64,000 nt of DNA from Pedobacter changchengzhani (GCF_004354365.1 NZ_SJCY01000006.1:141127-205126), one strand, 5' to 3'; counted from the first letter of the stretch, positions 17,581 to 26,822 are shown. Made by a program: numbers and translations. The notes: a model not told the origin generated them from the sequence alone.

Positions 17581-17714
17581 CAACGAATGGACGAACATGG
17601 ATGTCATTCGAGTTTTTAAAATCAACCAGCATTATCATTCACACACTACAAGCTTGTAGAGATTCAATTATAGACCCTGTTTTCCTGACTTTTGACTTAT
17701 AAAATAAAAAAGAC

Positions 17715-18308
17715 ATGGAAAATTCAATTACAGAAATCATCTGCATCATCGACAAATCTGGTTCGATGGATGCCCTTAAAAATGAAACCATTAGTGGTTT
17801 AAACAACTTCATTAAAAGTCAGCAAGCGGAAGAATCTGCCTGCAACTTTTCACTGGTTCAGTTCAATCAAGAATTAAGTCCTACGATTGTCCGCAGACCG
17901 ATTAAACAAGTGGCAACTTTGCAACCGAATGATTATCAACCCAACGGCTACACTGCATTATACGATGCATTGGGTATCACGCTTAAAAAGGCAATGGAAA
18001 CCATCTTTACCCTCCCTGCAGAATTGAGACCTAATAAAATGATGGTATTCATTATCACCGACGGATTGGAAAATGCCAGTAAACATTATTCGAAAGCTTT
18101 CGTTCAAGATCTGATTTCGAAATTAACCACAAACAACAAATGGGAATTTGAATTTTTTGGGGCGAACATCAATTCTTTCGCAGAAGCAGAAAATATAGGT
18201 GTTGCTAGAGATAAGGCAAATAATTGGGAGTTTAATAAAAATGGAGTAGATGGCATGATTAATACCATGTCGGAAAAGGCTTCTGCTTTTAGAAAGGAGA
18301 ATTACTAA
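17715..18308 (+). CDS. von Willebrand factor A domain protein
   Basis: This 197-aa protein is essentially a single vWA domain. The metal-ion-dependent adhesion site is complete: DKSGS gives D13, S15 and S17, T80 lies in GYTALYDAL, and D116 lies in the ITDGLEN strand. There is no signal peptide or membrane anchor, so it is expected in the cytoplasm, where such domains mediate Mg-dependent protein contacts. No MoxR ATPase or TerD gene is next to it. It stands alone between the repeat region and a DNA glycosylase gene, so its partner cannot be named. Confidence 0.88.
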   Translation: MENSITEIICIIDKSGSMDALKNETISGLNNFIKSQQAEESACNFSLVQFNQELSPTIVRRPIKQVATLQPNDYQPNGYTALYDALGITLKKAMETIFTLPAELRPNKMMVFIITDGLENASKHYSKAFVQDLISKLTTNNKWEFEFFGANINSFAEAENIGVARDKANNWEFNKNGVDGMINTMSEKASAFRKENY

Positions 18309-18383
18309 TCTAATCAATTGAAATGTTTTGCTTAAGAAATTGTTTTAAATTGCATCAATGCCGTAACCCTAAAAATACAAAAG

Positions 18384-18404
18384 CCCCTCTTGTTCCGAGA
18401 GGGG
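18384..18404. terminator. GC-rich hairpin CCCCTCT/AGAGGGG
   Basis: A 7-bp stem CCCCTCT and AGAGGGG closes a TGTTCCG loop between two + strand genes. An A-rich stretch upstream would give a U-tract only for minus-strand transcripts, and the + strand side lacks a strong T-run. It may be a weak terminator or another dispersed hairpin. Confidence 0.4.
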
Positions 18405-18452
18405 TTGGCATGATGCTTTAAACACTTTTGCCCCTTTACTTGTTCTTATCCC

Positions 18453-19085
18453 ATGCGCAAACTCGATCAAGAATTCTACAATCACGATACTTTAACCTTG
18501 GCTAAACTTTTACTAGGTTGTGAACTCGTACATGAAACTGCAGCAGGCATAACCTCCGGTATTATTGTAGAAACAGAAGCCTATTTAATTGATGATCCAG
18601 CTTGCCACGCTTACCGAAAGCAAACTCCTCGAAATGCTGTGATGTTTGGTCCAGCTGGAAATTTATATGTCTATCAAATTTATAACCATTACAATTGTAT
18701 CAATGTGGTTAGTGGCAAGGAAGGTGTTGGGGAGGCCGTGCTGATTCGAGCGTTAGCGCCGAAAGAACACATTGAGTTAATGACGACCCGCAGAAATGAG
18801 GCTTTCAAAACTGGTTTTGCCCGCTTCCGCAATAACGTGATTGGTTCCAATACTGCAAATGGTTTACAAAACCTCACCAACGGCCCAGCAAAATTAACAA
18901 CCGCAATGGGCATCACTAAAGCTAATCATAATGGTGCATCACTCATTAATAGTGCTATTTTTATCCGTAAATCGAGGTTAAAAAATTTCGAAATAATTAC
19001 CACCACTCGCATTGGCTTAACAAAAGGAGTTGATTTGCCCTACCGATTTTACATTAAAGGGAATGAATTTGTGAGTAGAAAATAG
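18453..19085 (+). CDS. 3-methyladenine DNA glycosylase (AAG/MPG family)
   Basis: This 210-aa protein excises alkylated purines in base-excision repair. The AAG-family signatures are present: a VETEAY strand (39-44) carrying the catalytic Glu, a substrate-pocket region with CHAYRKQTPRN, a GNLYVYQIY stretch and GEAVLIRAL. The usual YVYLIYGMHYC segment is slightly changed to YVYQIYNHYNC, still keeping the intercalating-Tyr region. Length is normal for bacterial members. It is not clearly operonic, being separated by about 140 bp on the upstream side and 110 bp downstream. Confidence 0.92.
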   Translation: MRKLDQEFYNHDTLTLAKLLLGCELVHETAAGITSGIIVETEAYLIDDPACHAYRKQTPRNAVMFGPAGNLYVYQIYNHYNCINVVSGKEGVGEAVLIRALAPKEHIELMTTRRNEAFKTGFARFRNNVIGSNTANGLQNLTNGPAKLTTAMGITKANHNGASLINSAIFIRKSRLKNFEIITTTRIGLTKGVDLPYRFYIKGNEFVSRK

Positions 19086-19209
19086 GCGAGGAGCAAATTT
19101 ATAACCTAAGGTAAGTGCTTTTAAAATTCTTCGGTTTTTTGATTTTGAAATACCTCGATACAGTTTTTTAAAATATCCTTAACAATTTCTGCTAAATTTG
19201 AAACACTTT

Positions 19210-19995
19210 ATGATGCAATTAAGAACAGTTAATGTAACAAGATATGTTACGCCGCTTAGAGAAGGTGGTTCTATGCCGGCAATTGCCGAAGCGGATGATA
19301 ACTTTCTGTATGTTTTAAAATTTAGGGGCGCGGGGCAGGGCCCAAATGCTTTAATAGCAGAATTGATAGGTGGAACACTTGCCCGCCATTTAGGTTTTCG
19401 TATGCCCGAATTGGTTTTTGCCAATCTTGATGAAGCTTTTGGCAGAACGGAACCCGATGAAGAGATTCAGGATTTGTTGAAAGCGAGCGTAGGTTTAAAT
19501 CTCGCATTGCATTATTTATCGGGTGCCATCACTTTTGATCCTGCGGTAACAACGGTGGATGCGCATTTGGCATCGCAAATTGTTTGGTTAGATTGCTTTT
19601 TAACCAATATGGATCGAACTTGTAGAAATACAAACATGTTAATTTGGCATAAAGAGCTTTGGTTAATCGATCATGGTGCTTCTTTATATTTTCACCATTC
19701 ATGGCAAAATTGGCAAGCGCAAGCAAAACGTCCTTTCTCTTTGATAAAAGATCATGTTTTATTGCCTCATGCATCGATGTTAGAAATCGTTGACACAGAA
19801 TTTAAGGCGCTAATAAACGAAGATATTATAGCAGAAATAGTTAATTTAATACCTGATGAATGGTTAGGTAACGAAGATTTGTTTCCGACAACACAAGCTT
19901 ACAGGGCGGCTTACATGGAATTTCTTACAATCCGGTTGGCACATTCTAATTTATTTATAAAAGAGGCAATTGATGCAAGATCATTACTTATTTGA
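19210..19995 (+). CDS. HipA-like kinase-fold protein
   Basis: This ~260-aa protein matches the short HipA-like (HipA_2-type) family that is usually encoded next to a DUF3037 protein, as here. A kinase-type active site is suggested by DCFLTNMDRTCRNTNML, matching the N..D..xxN catalytic loop, followed by LIDHG, matching the metal-binding Asp. An upstream TTG at 19198 could start the frame, but tandem ATGs at 19210 and 19213 give the more usual MQLRTVNVTRYV beginning, so 19210 is chosen. It overlaps the DUF3037 gene by 23 bp. The partners may form a toxin-antitoxin-like or signalling pair, but no role is established. Confidence 0.8.
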   Translation: MMQLRTVNVTRYVTPLREGGSMPAIAEADDNFLYVLKFRGAGQGPNALIAELIGGTLARHLGFRMPELVFANLDEAFGRTEPDEEIQDLLKASVGLNLALHYLSGAITFDPAVTTVDAHLASQIVWLDCFLTNMDRTCRNTNMLIWHKELWLIDHGASLYFHHSWQNWQAQAKRPFSLIKDHVLLPHASMLEIVDTEFKALINEDIIAEIVNLIPDEWLGNEDLFPTTQAYRAAYMEFLTIRLAHSNLFIKEAIDARSLLI

Positions 19996-20356
19996 GTACG
20001 CAGTAATTCGCGTTATGCCTAGGGTGGAGCGTGAAGAATTTTTAAATGTTGGCGTGATTCTCTACTGTGCAAAACAAAATTTTTTACGGATGATGTTTGT
20101 GATAAACGAAGATAAATTCAAATTTTTTGCACCCGAACTAGATTTACAAGCATTAGCACAAAATTTATACTCGATACAACGTATTTCAGCAGGTGACAAA
20201 TCTGCCGGATCCATTGCGATTTTAGATATGGCTTCGAGGTTTAGGTGGTTAACTGCAACGCGAAGTACGGTTTTGCAGTGTTCAAAAGTACATCCAGGTT
20301 TTTGTAAAGATGCAAACACAATGTTAATGCGTTTGCACACCGAATTGGCACTATAA
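19973..20356 (+). CDS. DUF3037 family protein
   Basis: This 127-aa protein begins MQDHYLFEYAVIRVMPRVER and continues with EEFLNVGVILYC, the signature of DUF3037. It is nearly always the partner of the HipA-like protein encoded upstream. The ATG at 19973 is preferred over a TTG one codon earlier. The start lies inside the end of the upstream gene in another frame, so translation is probably coupled. Function is unknown, and its small size with a fixed partner is compatible with an adaptor or neutralising role, which is inference. Confidence 0.85.
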   Translation: MQDHYLFEYAVIRVMPRVEREEFLNVGVILYCAKQNFLRMMFVINEDKFKFFAPELDLQALAQNLYSIQRISAGDKSAGSIAILDMASRFRWLTATRSTVLQCSKVHPGFCKDANTMLMRLHTELAL

Positions 20357-20477
20357 TTGTTGTTACAGGCTTAGGTTTGGTTTTAATGCACTTTTACACT
20401 TAAATTGTTTCTTTTTAGAACTTTTTAACACTTTAAATGTCTTAAAGCCATGAATTTTAAATTTTAAATACATAAAC

Positions 20478-21017
20478 ATGAAAACAATTACAAAAATTAT
20501 GGCTTCGGTTGCAACTACAGTTTTACTGTTCGCCGCAACAAATTCTAACGCACAAACTACTACGCCAATGATGGAAAGTGGAATGGGTTTCAAAATCGGT
20601 GTAGGTGCTAGCATTGGTACTTTCCAAAAGCCTTCTCAACTTGATTACGGTTATGGTGCTGATTTGAAATTACAATGGGATTTAACGCCTTACGTTGCAG
20701 TTACAGCTTCTGGTGGTTACACAAAATTAATGGCTAAAACTGGTTTTACTGATGTTTCTTTCATTCCTGTTTTAGGTGGTGTTAGAGTTTTCCCTATCGG
20801 AAGAATGTACATCGCTCCTCAAATTGGTGCTGGTTTCGCAATTAAAGATGGTTCAAAAACTAATTTAATTTATGCAGGTGGTGTTGGTTACGAATGGAAA
20901 AACGGAATTGATTTAGGTGTACGTTACGAAGGTTACACTAATAACAGTTCTTCTCCAACTTATTTCAAGAAAACTGGTCAATTTGCAGTACGTTTAGGTT
21001 ACAACTTCAAATTGTAA
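20478..21017 (+). CDS. outer membrane beta-barrel protein
   Basis: This 179-aa protein has a clear signal peptide (charged KTITK start, hydrophobic stretch, cleavage after NSNA at about 25). The mature part alternates aromatic and Gly residues in short strands (GFKIGVGASIG, VTASGGYTKL, FAVRLGYNF) and ends with the aromatic-hydrophobic pattern YNFKL, as in small OmpX/OmpW-like barrels of Bacteroidota. It should sit in the outer membrane. Specific cargo or ligand is unknown. A strong terminator follows directly, so it is probably a well-expressed monocistronic gene. Confidence 0.85.
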   Translation: MKTITKIMASVATTVLLFAATNSNAQTTTPMMESGMGFKIGVGASIGTFQKPSQLDYGYGADLKLQWDLTPYVAVTASGGYTKLMAKTGFTDVSFIPVLGGVRVFPIGRMYIAPQIGAGFAIKDGSKTNLIYAGGVGYEWKNGIDLGVRYEGYTNNSSSPTYFKKTGQFAVRLGYNFKL

Positions 21018-21036
21018 TTACCCAATATAAATTATT

Positions 21037-21068
21037 AAAAAGTCTCGATGAAAATCGGGACTTTTTTT
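21037..21068 (+). terminator. intrinsic terminator after the beta-barrel gene
   Basis: AAAGTCTCGAT, loop GAAA, then ATCGGGACTTTTTTT form a strong stem (one G-T wobble) followed by a T-run. It overlaps an in-frame ATG at 21048, which shows that this ATG cannot be the start of the next gene. Confidence 0.9.
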
Positions 21069-21113
21069 GTTTTACCCCAAAATTTTACTATTTTAAGCCT
21101 TAAACTAATTATT

Positions 21114-21641
21114 ATGAAATCACTGTTCGCAATTTTAATTTTGGTGGGTTTGCTTTCCTGCAATCAGGCTGAAAAAAAGTCCGTCTCACAAAAAGATTCT
21201 ACTAATAAGGATGCAGTAAACAATAATGCAGTAGTGTTAAAGGATAGTAAATTAGCCGCTATTTACAGTTCGTATATTGCGCTCAAAGATGAATTAGTAA
21301 AATCTGATTCAACTTCGGTAAGCGAAAAAGCATTGGCATTGAGCCAAAATTTGGCTGGTTTTGAAGGTTGCGAATCTACGGTAGCAACAGCCAAAATGCT
21401 TTCTGTTGCGCATAGCTTGAAGGCGCAACGAAAGGATTTTACGGCAATCAGCTCCGATTTAGTTGCGTTGTTTAAACATGCCGATGTGGCGAAAGGAACA
21501 ATTTATGTGCAACATTGCCCAATGGCCAATAAAGGCGATGGTGGCGATTGGTTATCATCAAATAAAGATATTCAAAACCCTTACTACGGTGATGAAATGT
21601 TAAACTGTGGTTCGGTTACCGAAGAAATCAAATCAAAATAG
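21114..21641 (+). CDS. DUF3347 lipoprotein, probable metal-handling
   Basis: The start is set at the ATG at 21114 (MKSLFAIL), because the earlier in-frame ATG lies inside a terminator hairpin. The first 15 residues form a lipoprotein signal with lipobox GLLSC, giving a lipidated Cys at about 16. The mature part is the DUF3347 domain with the signature VQHCPMA, then NPYYGDEMLNCG, whose Cys and Met residues resemble a copper or other soft-metal site. Such domains also occur in CusB-like efflux adaptors. Here it stands alone, 20-30 bp after a terminator, so it has its own promoter. Metal binding is inferred from the motif. Confidence 0.85.
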   Translation: MKSLFAILILVGLLSCNQAEKKSVSQKDSTNKDAVNNNAVVLKDSKLAAIYSSYIALKDELVKSDSTSVSEKALALSQNLAGFEGCESTVATAKMLSVAHSLKAQRKDFTAISSDLVALFKHADVAKGTIYVQHCPMANKGDGGDWLSSNKDIQNPYYGDEMLNCGSVTEEIKSK

Positions 21642-21759
21642 AAAAGTAGTTATTATCGTTACGTGTATTTGACGTTTTATTGATATTTATTTATCGAATT
21701 TACTATGCATGTATACTAATTTTATATAATTTAGAACATTAGAAATACAAAGGAATAAT

Positions 21760-23049
21760 ATGTCGGATATTGCAGAGATTAAGCTTGATGGTAATACAAT
21801 AGAACTACCAATAATTACAGGAACCGAAAATGAAAAGGCGATCGATATTTCGAAGCTAAGAGATTTAACCGGTTACGTAACATTGGATACAGGTTTTAAA
21901 AATACGGGTTCTACTAAAAGTAAAATCACGTTTTTAGATGGTGAAAAAGGAATATTAAAATATAGAGGTTATTCTATTGAGCAACTTGCAGAAAAATCTA
22001 GTTTTTTAGAGGTTTCTTACTTAGTTATTTACGGCGAATTGCCTACGCAAGCACAGCTTGATGATTTTCAGGGAGAAATTAGTAAGCATACGCTGATTCA
22101 CGAGGATATGAAAAAATTCTTCGATGGTTACCCTTCCCGTTCTCATCCAATGGGACAGTTAGGTTCGTTAATCTTTTCTTTATCAACCTTCTATCCAGAT
22201 TGTTTAAAGCCAAACCAAACTGCTGAAGAACAAAATCAAACGATAATAAAATTATTGGCTAAGTTGCCTACTATCGTAGCATTTATTTATAAAAAATCAT
22301 TAGGTCATCCGCTTATTTATCCTAAAAATAAATATGATTATGTCACTAATTTCCTTTGGATGACATTTGGTCAGCGTACCGAAGATTATACCGTAAATCC
22401 AATTGTGGTTAATGCAATGAATCAGTTGCTTATTCTACATGCAGATCACGAACAAAATTGCTCGGCTTCAACCGTTCGTATTGTGGGCTCATCTGACTGT
22501 AATTTGTATGCCTCGGTTGCTGCGGGAATTGCTGCTTTATGGGGTCCACTGCATGGTGGTGCGAACCAGGCCGTTATTGATATGCTCGAATTAATTAAAG
22601 CAGATGGTGGCGATACGGATAAGTGGATAAATAAAGCAAAAGATAAAAATGATCCTTTCCGTATGATGGGTTTTGGTCACCGTGTTTATAAAAACTTTGA
22701 TCCAAGAGCTAAAATTATTAAGAAAGCTTGCGATGATATTTTAGAGAATTTAGGTATCGATGATCCAATTTTGGATATTGCTAAAAAATTAGAAGCGGCT
22801 GCTTTAACCGATCAATATTTCATCGATCGCAAATTATACCCTAACGTCGATTTTTATTCGGGTATTATTTACCGTGCTTTAGGCTTCCCATCTGAAATGT
22901 TTACGGTATTATTTGCTTTGGGGCGCTTACCAGGATGGATTGCACAATGGAAAGAAATGCACGAAAACAAAGAACCGATTGGCCGTCCGCGTCAAATTTA
23001 CGTTGGCGAAACCGATAGAGAATTTGTGGAAATTGGGGATAGGAGTTAG
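21760..23049 (+). CDS. gltA: citrate synthase
   Basis: This 429-aa type II citrate synthase condenses acetyl-CoA and oxaloacetate, the entry reaction of the TCA cycle. The catalytic triad is visible: H265 in GPLHGGANQA, H307 in GFGHRVYKN and D364 in NVDFYSGI. The length and the N-terminal domain with VTLDTGFKNTGS fit the hexameric NADH-sensitive Gram-negative type. It is monocistronic, with a clear terminator starting 37 bp after the stop. No regulatory site could be identified in the ~118-bp AT-rich upstream gap. Confidence 0.97.
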   Translation: MSDIAEIKLDGNTIELPIITGTENEKAIDISKLRDLTGYVTLDTGFKNTGSTKSKITFLDGEKGILKYRGYSIEQLAEKSSFLEVSYLVIYGELPTQAQLDDFQGEISKHTLIHEDMKKFFDGYPSRSHPMGQLGSLIFSLSTFYPDCLKPNQTAEEQNQTIIKLLAKLPTIVAFIYKKSLGHPLIYPKNKYDYVTNFLWMTFGQRTEDYTVNPIVVNAMNQLLILHADHEQNCSASTVRIVGSSDCNLYASVAAGIAALWGPLHGGANQAVIDMLELIKADGGDTDKWINKAKDKNDPFRMMGFGHRVYKNFDPRAKIIKKACDDILENLGIDDPILDIAKKLEAAALTDQYFIDRKLYPNVDFYSGIIYRALGFPSEMFTVLFALGRLPGWIAQWKEMHENKEPIGRPRQIYVGETDREFVEIGDRS

Positions 23050-23085
23050 TGAAGAGGAAATAGCAAATAATTAATTTCATAAATT

Positions 23086-23120
23086 AAAATGCCCTTAGCG
23101 AAATGTTAAGGGCATTTTTT
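23086..23120 (+). terminator. intrinsic terminator of citrate synthase gene
   Basis: AAATGCCCTTA, a 9-nt loop, and TAAGGGCATTTTTT form an 11-bp stem with a T-run, positioned just after the citrate synthase stop codon. Confidence 0.92.
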
Positions 23121-23160
23121 GTTTATCGGTTTTATAAGTTTTTAAGCTCTTCGTATTTCC

Positions 23161-23316
23161 CACTTGCCTGCCGGCAGGCAGGCGCAGGTATGAATGCTAA
23201 TGCAAAAAAGAAACCTATGCTCTTTTTAAGATTCCCTATCGAGTAGAGAATGACGATTAACTCTATAAAACGCTCGTCATTCCCACTTGCCTGCCGGCAG
23301 GCAGGCAAGTGGGAAT
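23161..23316. repeat. GCCTGCCGGCAGGC-type intergenic palindromes
   Basis: The ~300-bp gap between the convergent gltA and nupG-like genes carries two copies of a CTTGCCTGCCGGCAGGCAGGC core. The second (23279-23316) is a perfect hairpin with 17-bp arms (ATTCCCACTTGCCTGCC) and a GGCA loop. Between them lie 'atgctaatgc' and 'aagattccc...gaatgacga' segments also found in the elements at 24.9 and 32.1 kb, so this is a relic of the same repeat family. Confidence 0.75.
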
Positions 23317-23355
23317 CATAATGCAGAAGGAATTATCCCAAATCCACTAAATGCT

Positions 23356-24741
23356 TTAATGATTAATTGCCTCAATCGCTTTTTCTTCTGCTTGTGTATG
23401 TTTGTGTTTAAATAATAACGCAAAAAGAATTGTAATTACCAGTGCATAAGCTGTAAAAGACAGCCAGATGCTATGCCAGTCTTTCATGTGAATAGCTTTA
23501 TCAAACACGCCGTTATTTAAAATACTAACACCTTGGCTTTTAATAAACGTGAGTAAATGGCTATTTGTAGGCACCGAACCCACAAATTCTGAGATGGATT
23601 GGGTATTGGTAAATGTTTTGGTGAAATATTTATCGATCAACCATCCAGAAACCAAACTACCAAAAACAGCGCCAAATCCGTTGGTCATCATCATAAACAT
23701 CCCTTGGGCAGATGAACGTGTTTTAGCTGTAGTTGAGGTTTCTACGAATAAAGAACCAGAGATATTAAAGAAATCGAATGCCATTCCATAAACCACACAC
23801 GATAAAATAATCATCCATAGATTTTCTGATGGGTTGCCGTAAGCAAAGAAACCGAAACGGAATACCCATGCAAGCATTGCTATAATCATCACCCGCTTAA
23901 TGCCGAAACGTTTGAGGAAAAATGGTATCGCTAAAATAAATAACGTTTCGGATACCTGCGATATCGACATGATAATTGTAGAATAACGCACTACAAAAGA
24001 ATCAGCATATTTCGGAAAATTTTTAAATTCATCTAAAAATACATCTCCGTAAGCATTTGTTAATTGCAAAGCACCGCCTAAAAACATCGAAAAAACAAAA
24101 AATAAAGCCATTTTGTAATTGGCAAAAAGCTTAAAGGCTTCCAAACCTAAAGTTTCCATCATGGATGCCTTTTCTGAAATTAACTTCGTTGGTTTACATT
24201 TCGGTAGCGTAAAAGAATAAATCCCTAATAACAAGGCCGCTATACCTGCAATATAAAATTGATTTGCGCTGGCTTTATTTCCCGTTAGGTTGGTAATCCA
24301 CATGGCGGCTATAAAACCAACTGTACCCCAAACACGAATAGGAGGAAAGTCTTTAACTACATCTAAATTGCCAGATTTTAATGTGGTGTAAGATATAGAA
24401 TTGCTTAAGGATATTGTGGGCATGTAAAAACACATCGCCAACAAAATAATCCAAAAAAATTCGCTCGGACTAGAAACTTGTGGAAGGTAAAATAAAACAC
24501 CGGCATATAAAATATGTAATATACCATACAATATTTCAGCGTTAACCCATTTATCGGCAATAATTCCGGTTATGGTTGGCATAAATAATGATGCGAAACC
24601 CATGGTTGCGAAAATTGCACCGAATTGAGTTCCATCCCATTGTTTGGTACCGAACCAATAATTGGCAATAGTAATTAGCCAAGCGCCCCACACAAAAAAT
24701 TGCATAAAGCTCATTACAGTTAAGCGAAACTTAACGTTCAT
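23356..24741 (-). CDS. nucleoside:H+ symporter, NupG-type MFS
   Basis: This 461-aa inner-membrane protein with about 12 predicted transmembrane helices belongs to the nucleoside:proton symporter branch of the major facilitator superfamily. The N-terminal MSFMQFFVWGAWLIT helix and the TGIIADKW loop between helices 2 and 3 are characteristic. Length is slightly above Escherichia coli NupG (418 aa), the difference being a longer extracytoplasmic loop near residues 380-420. A 432-bp repeat-containing gap separates it from the BFN gene in the same orientation, so it probably has its own promoter. The exact nucleoside cannot be told. Confidence 0.9.
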   Translation of the reverse strand: MNVKFRLTVMSFMQFFVWGAWLITIANYWFGTKQWDGTQFGAIFATMGFASLFMPTITGIIADKWVNAEILYGILHILYAGVLFYLPQVSSPSEFFWIILLAMCFYMPTISLSNSISYTTLKSGNLDVVKDFPPIRVWGTVGFIAAMWITNLTGNKASANQFYIAGIAALLLGIYSFTLPKCKPTKLISEKASMMETLGLEAFKLFANYKMALFFVFSMFLGGALQLTNAYGDVFLDEFKNFPKYADSFVVRYSTIIMSISQVSETLFILAIPFFLKRFGIKRVMIIAMLAWVFRFGFFAYGNPSENLWMIILSCVVYGMAFDFFNISGSLFVETSTTAKTRSSAQGMFMMMTNGFGAVFGSLVSGWLIDKYFTKTFTNTQSISEFVGSVPTNSHLLTFIKSQGVSILNNGVFDKAIHMKDWHSIWLSFTAYALVITILFALLFKHKHTQAEEKAIEAINH

Positions 24742-24866
24742 ATAATATTATATTTAGTTTATTAAAGCAAAGGTTGAATATAGAACTATTTCGAAGTAAA
24801 ATATAGAATTTGCATTAAAATAGTTCAATTTGTTATGTAACATTTACAGCTAAAAGATTTAAGATC

Positions 24867-25075
24867 AAAAAGAGGCTGGTCTCAAAATAACAAGTCGATA
24901 AAATATAAGGGAATTAAATTTGGCGTTATCGTCATGGTCAGCTCGTTTCGATAGCTATCGGAAGGGCATGCTAATGCTTTAGTAGGTAGCTATTTTGGCT
25001 ATGCAATAGTAGTAAGATTCCCGCTTGCAGCAGGCAAGCGGGCATGACGATTTTACAAGATATTATGTTGCGAAT
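24867..25075. repeat. decayed MITE-like element, copy 1
   Basis: The left end AAAAAGAGGCTGGTCTCAAAAT at 24867 and the following 'aaaatataa..gaattaaatttggcg' and 'cgtcatg.tcagct' stretches match the element at 32101-32322. The sequence continues through a hairpin-forming 'cccgcttgc..gcaagcggg' and a 'catgacga' segment, then loses similarity, with no right inverted repeat. It occupies most of the 432-bp gap before the nupG-like gene. Nothing else is seen there. Confidence 0.7.
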
Positions 25076-25173
25076 TAGATCTAAAAAGTGATTATCAAAC
25101 CACGTCTTTCAATTATTTTAATATGAACGAAAAATTACTTTTTAATCAAAATTTAAAAGATAACCTACTGATT

Positions 25174-25788
25174 TTAAGCTTTATTTCTACGGTTTAATTC
25201 ATCCCTTAATCTAGCTGCTTTTTCATAAGCTTCTTCTGCAATTGCCTCTTGCAGTTTTTGTTGTAAATCTTCTGTACTTAAATCCACAAATCCCTGACTT
25301 TTAGATGCTGTTGGTAAGCTATCTGCATCTGGCTCTTTGGCAATACTATCTAGATTTTCTAAAAATAATAGATCATTTCCTTCAATCACAATACCAGCAG
25401 TAGATAAAATGAACTCGTAAGTATAAATTAACGATTTGAAACGTACAGCGAGTGCAATGGCATCCGAAGTACGCGCATCAATTTCGTGTACGGCGTTTCC
25501 ATCACTGCAAATCAGCTTTGCGTAAAATACACCATCAACTAAATTGTAAATGATAATTTCATTAATAGTAATGTGAAAGGTTTCGGCCATCGATTTAAAC
25601 AAATCGTGAGTTAGTGGCCTACTTGGTGTCATTTTTTCAATTTCTATAGCAATGGCTTGCGCTTCAAAAGCACCAATTATAATAGGCAACCTTCTTCGGC
25701 CATTAACTTCGCCTAAAACAAGTGCATAGGCGCCAGATTGGGTTTGACTGTAAGATAAACCTACTATATCTAATTTAACTTTCTTCAT
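25174..25788 (-). CDS. BFN-domain protein with C-terminal UVR motif
   Basis: This 204-aa protein has the bifunctional-nuclease (BFN, PF02577-type) domain at residues ~1-135, with RRRLPIIIGAFEAQAIAIE and an IDARTSDAIALAVR segment as the family signature. A UVR-like helical hairpin sits at ~170-202 (EEAYEKAARLRDELNRR), the motif used by UvrB and UvrC to contact each other. The combination is typical of Bacteroidota and Chlorobi. Nuclease activity was reported for plant BFN relatives, but the bacterial role is unclear. It follows etfA by 65 bp in the same orientation and may be the third gene of that operon. Confidence 0.88.
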   Translation of the reverse strand: MKKVKLDIVGLSYSQTQSGAYALVLGEVNGRRRLPIIIGAFEAQAIAIEIEKMTPSRPLTHDLFKSMAETFHITINEIIIYNLVDGVFYAKLICSDGNAVHEIDARTSDAIALAVRFKSLIYTYEFILSTAGIVIEGNDLLFLENLDSIAKEPDADSLPTASKSQGFVDLSTEDLQQKLQEAIAEEAYEKAARLRDELNRRNKA

Positions 25789-25853
25789 ATATTTAGAACT
25801 GTTAAACTAGCCCATCGCAAAAGAAAGCAACAGGCATAATTTAACAAATTATT

Positions 25854-26822
25854 TTATGCTTTATGTGCTTTTAAAGCTTCAATTAATTTTGGTACAATTT
25901 CAAATGCATCGCCAACAATTCCGTAATCAGCCACTTTAAAAAATGGTGCTTCAGGATCTTTGTTAATCACAACAATAACTTTCGATGAACTTACACCAGC
26001 TAAATGCTGTATGGCGCCCGAAATACCGATTGCAATATATAAATTAGGACTAATTGATATGCCTGTTTGGCCAACGTGTTCAGAATGTGGTCTCCAATCC
26101 GCATCACTTACTGGTTTAGAACAAGCGGTAGCAGCGCCAAGCAAATTAGCTAATTCCTCGATCATTCCCCAATTTTCGGGTCCTTTTAAACCTCTACCTG
26201 CTGAAACAACAAGCTCTGCATCGGGCAAAGAAACTTTATCCGTTGCACGAACAATTTCCTTAATAACTGTTGCTAAGTCTGATTGTTTTATAGCTGCACT
26301 AAAGTTTTCTATTGTTGCATCAACAGCGTTTTCTTTAACTCCAAAAGCATTTGGGTTTAAGGCAATTACTTTATTGGTTGATGTTAGTTCGGTTATGGCA
26401 AAGGCTTTTCCGGAGAAAGCTGTTTTCTTAACAGCGAATTTCCCATCGGTAGATGGTAATTCTACCGCACCATCTATCAATCCTGCCTTAAGTTTTACTG
26501 CAATTCGTGGTGCTAATCCCTTGCCAGAGAAAGAGTTGGATAACACGATAATATCAGCTCCTTCTTTTTCTGCCGCATCTGCGATAACGCTTGCGTAAGC
26601 TTGGTTAACAAAACTGACCAACTGCTCAGCATTTACGTTTAATACTTTTGATGCACCGTATTTGCCCAATTCTTTCAATTCACTTTCGGCAACGTTACCA
26701 ATTGAAATTGCAGTTAAAGTGGTTGATTGTTGATCGGCAATTGCTTTGGCATAAGAAACAGCTTCGAAAACCGATTTCTTAAATTTACCTTCTGCTTGTT
26801 CTACATATACTAATACTGACAT
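25854..26822 (-). CDS. etfA: electron transfer flavoprotein subunit alpha
   Basis: This 322-aa FAD-binding subunit of the ETF heterodimer carries electrons from acyl-CoA dehydrogenases to the respiratory chain. The C-terminal FAD domain is unmistakable: GRGLKGPENW, a VSDADWRPHSEHVGQTG loop and ISGAIQHLAG, then NKDPEAPFF. It lies 70 bp after etfB, in the usual bacterial B-A order. A small CCCC/GGGG hairpin lies between the two genes. Confidence 0.97.
   Translation of the reverse strand: MSVLVYVEQAEGKFKKSVFEAVSYAKAIADQQSTTLTAISIGNVAESELKELGKYGASKVLNVNAEQLVSFVNQAYASVIADAAEKEGADIIVLSNSFSGKGLAPRIAVKLKAGLIDGAVELPSTDGKFAVKKTAFSGKAFAITELTSTNKVIALNPNAFGVKENAVDATIENFSAAIKQSDLATVIKEIVRATDKVSLPDAELVVSAGRGLKGPENWGMIEELANLLGAATACSKPVSDADWRPHSEHVGQTGISISPNLYIAIGISGAIQHLAGVSSSKVIVVINKDPEAPFFKVADYGIVGDAFEIVPKLIEALKAHKA

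Noticed and set aside
23279..23316. Terminator for gltA or the nupG-like gene
   Set aside because: It is a perfect hairpin but has no T-run on either side, and gltA already has a good terminator at 23086-23120. It matches the dispersed repeat family better.
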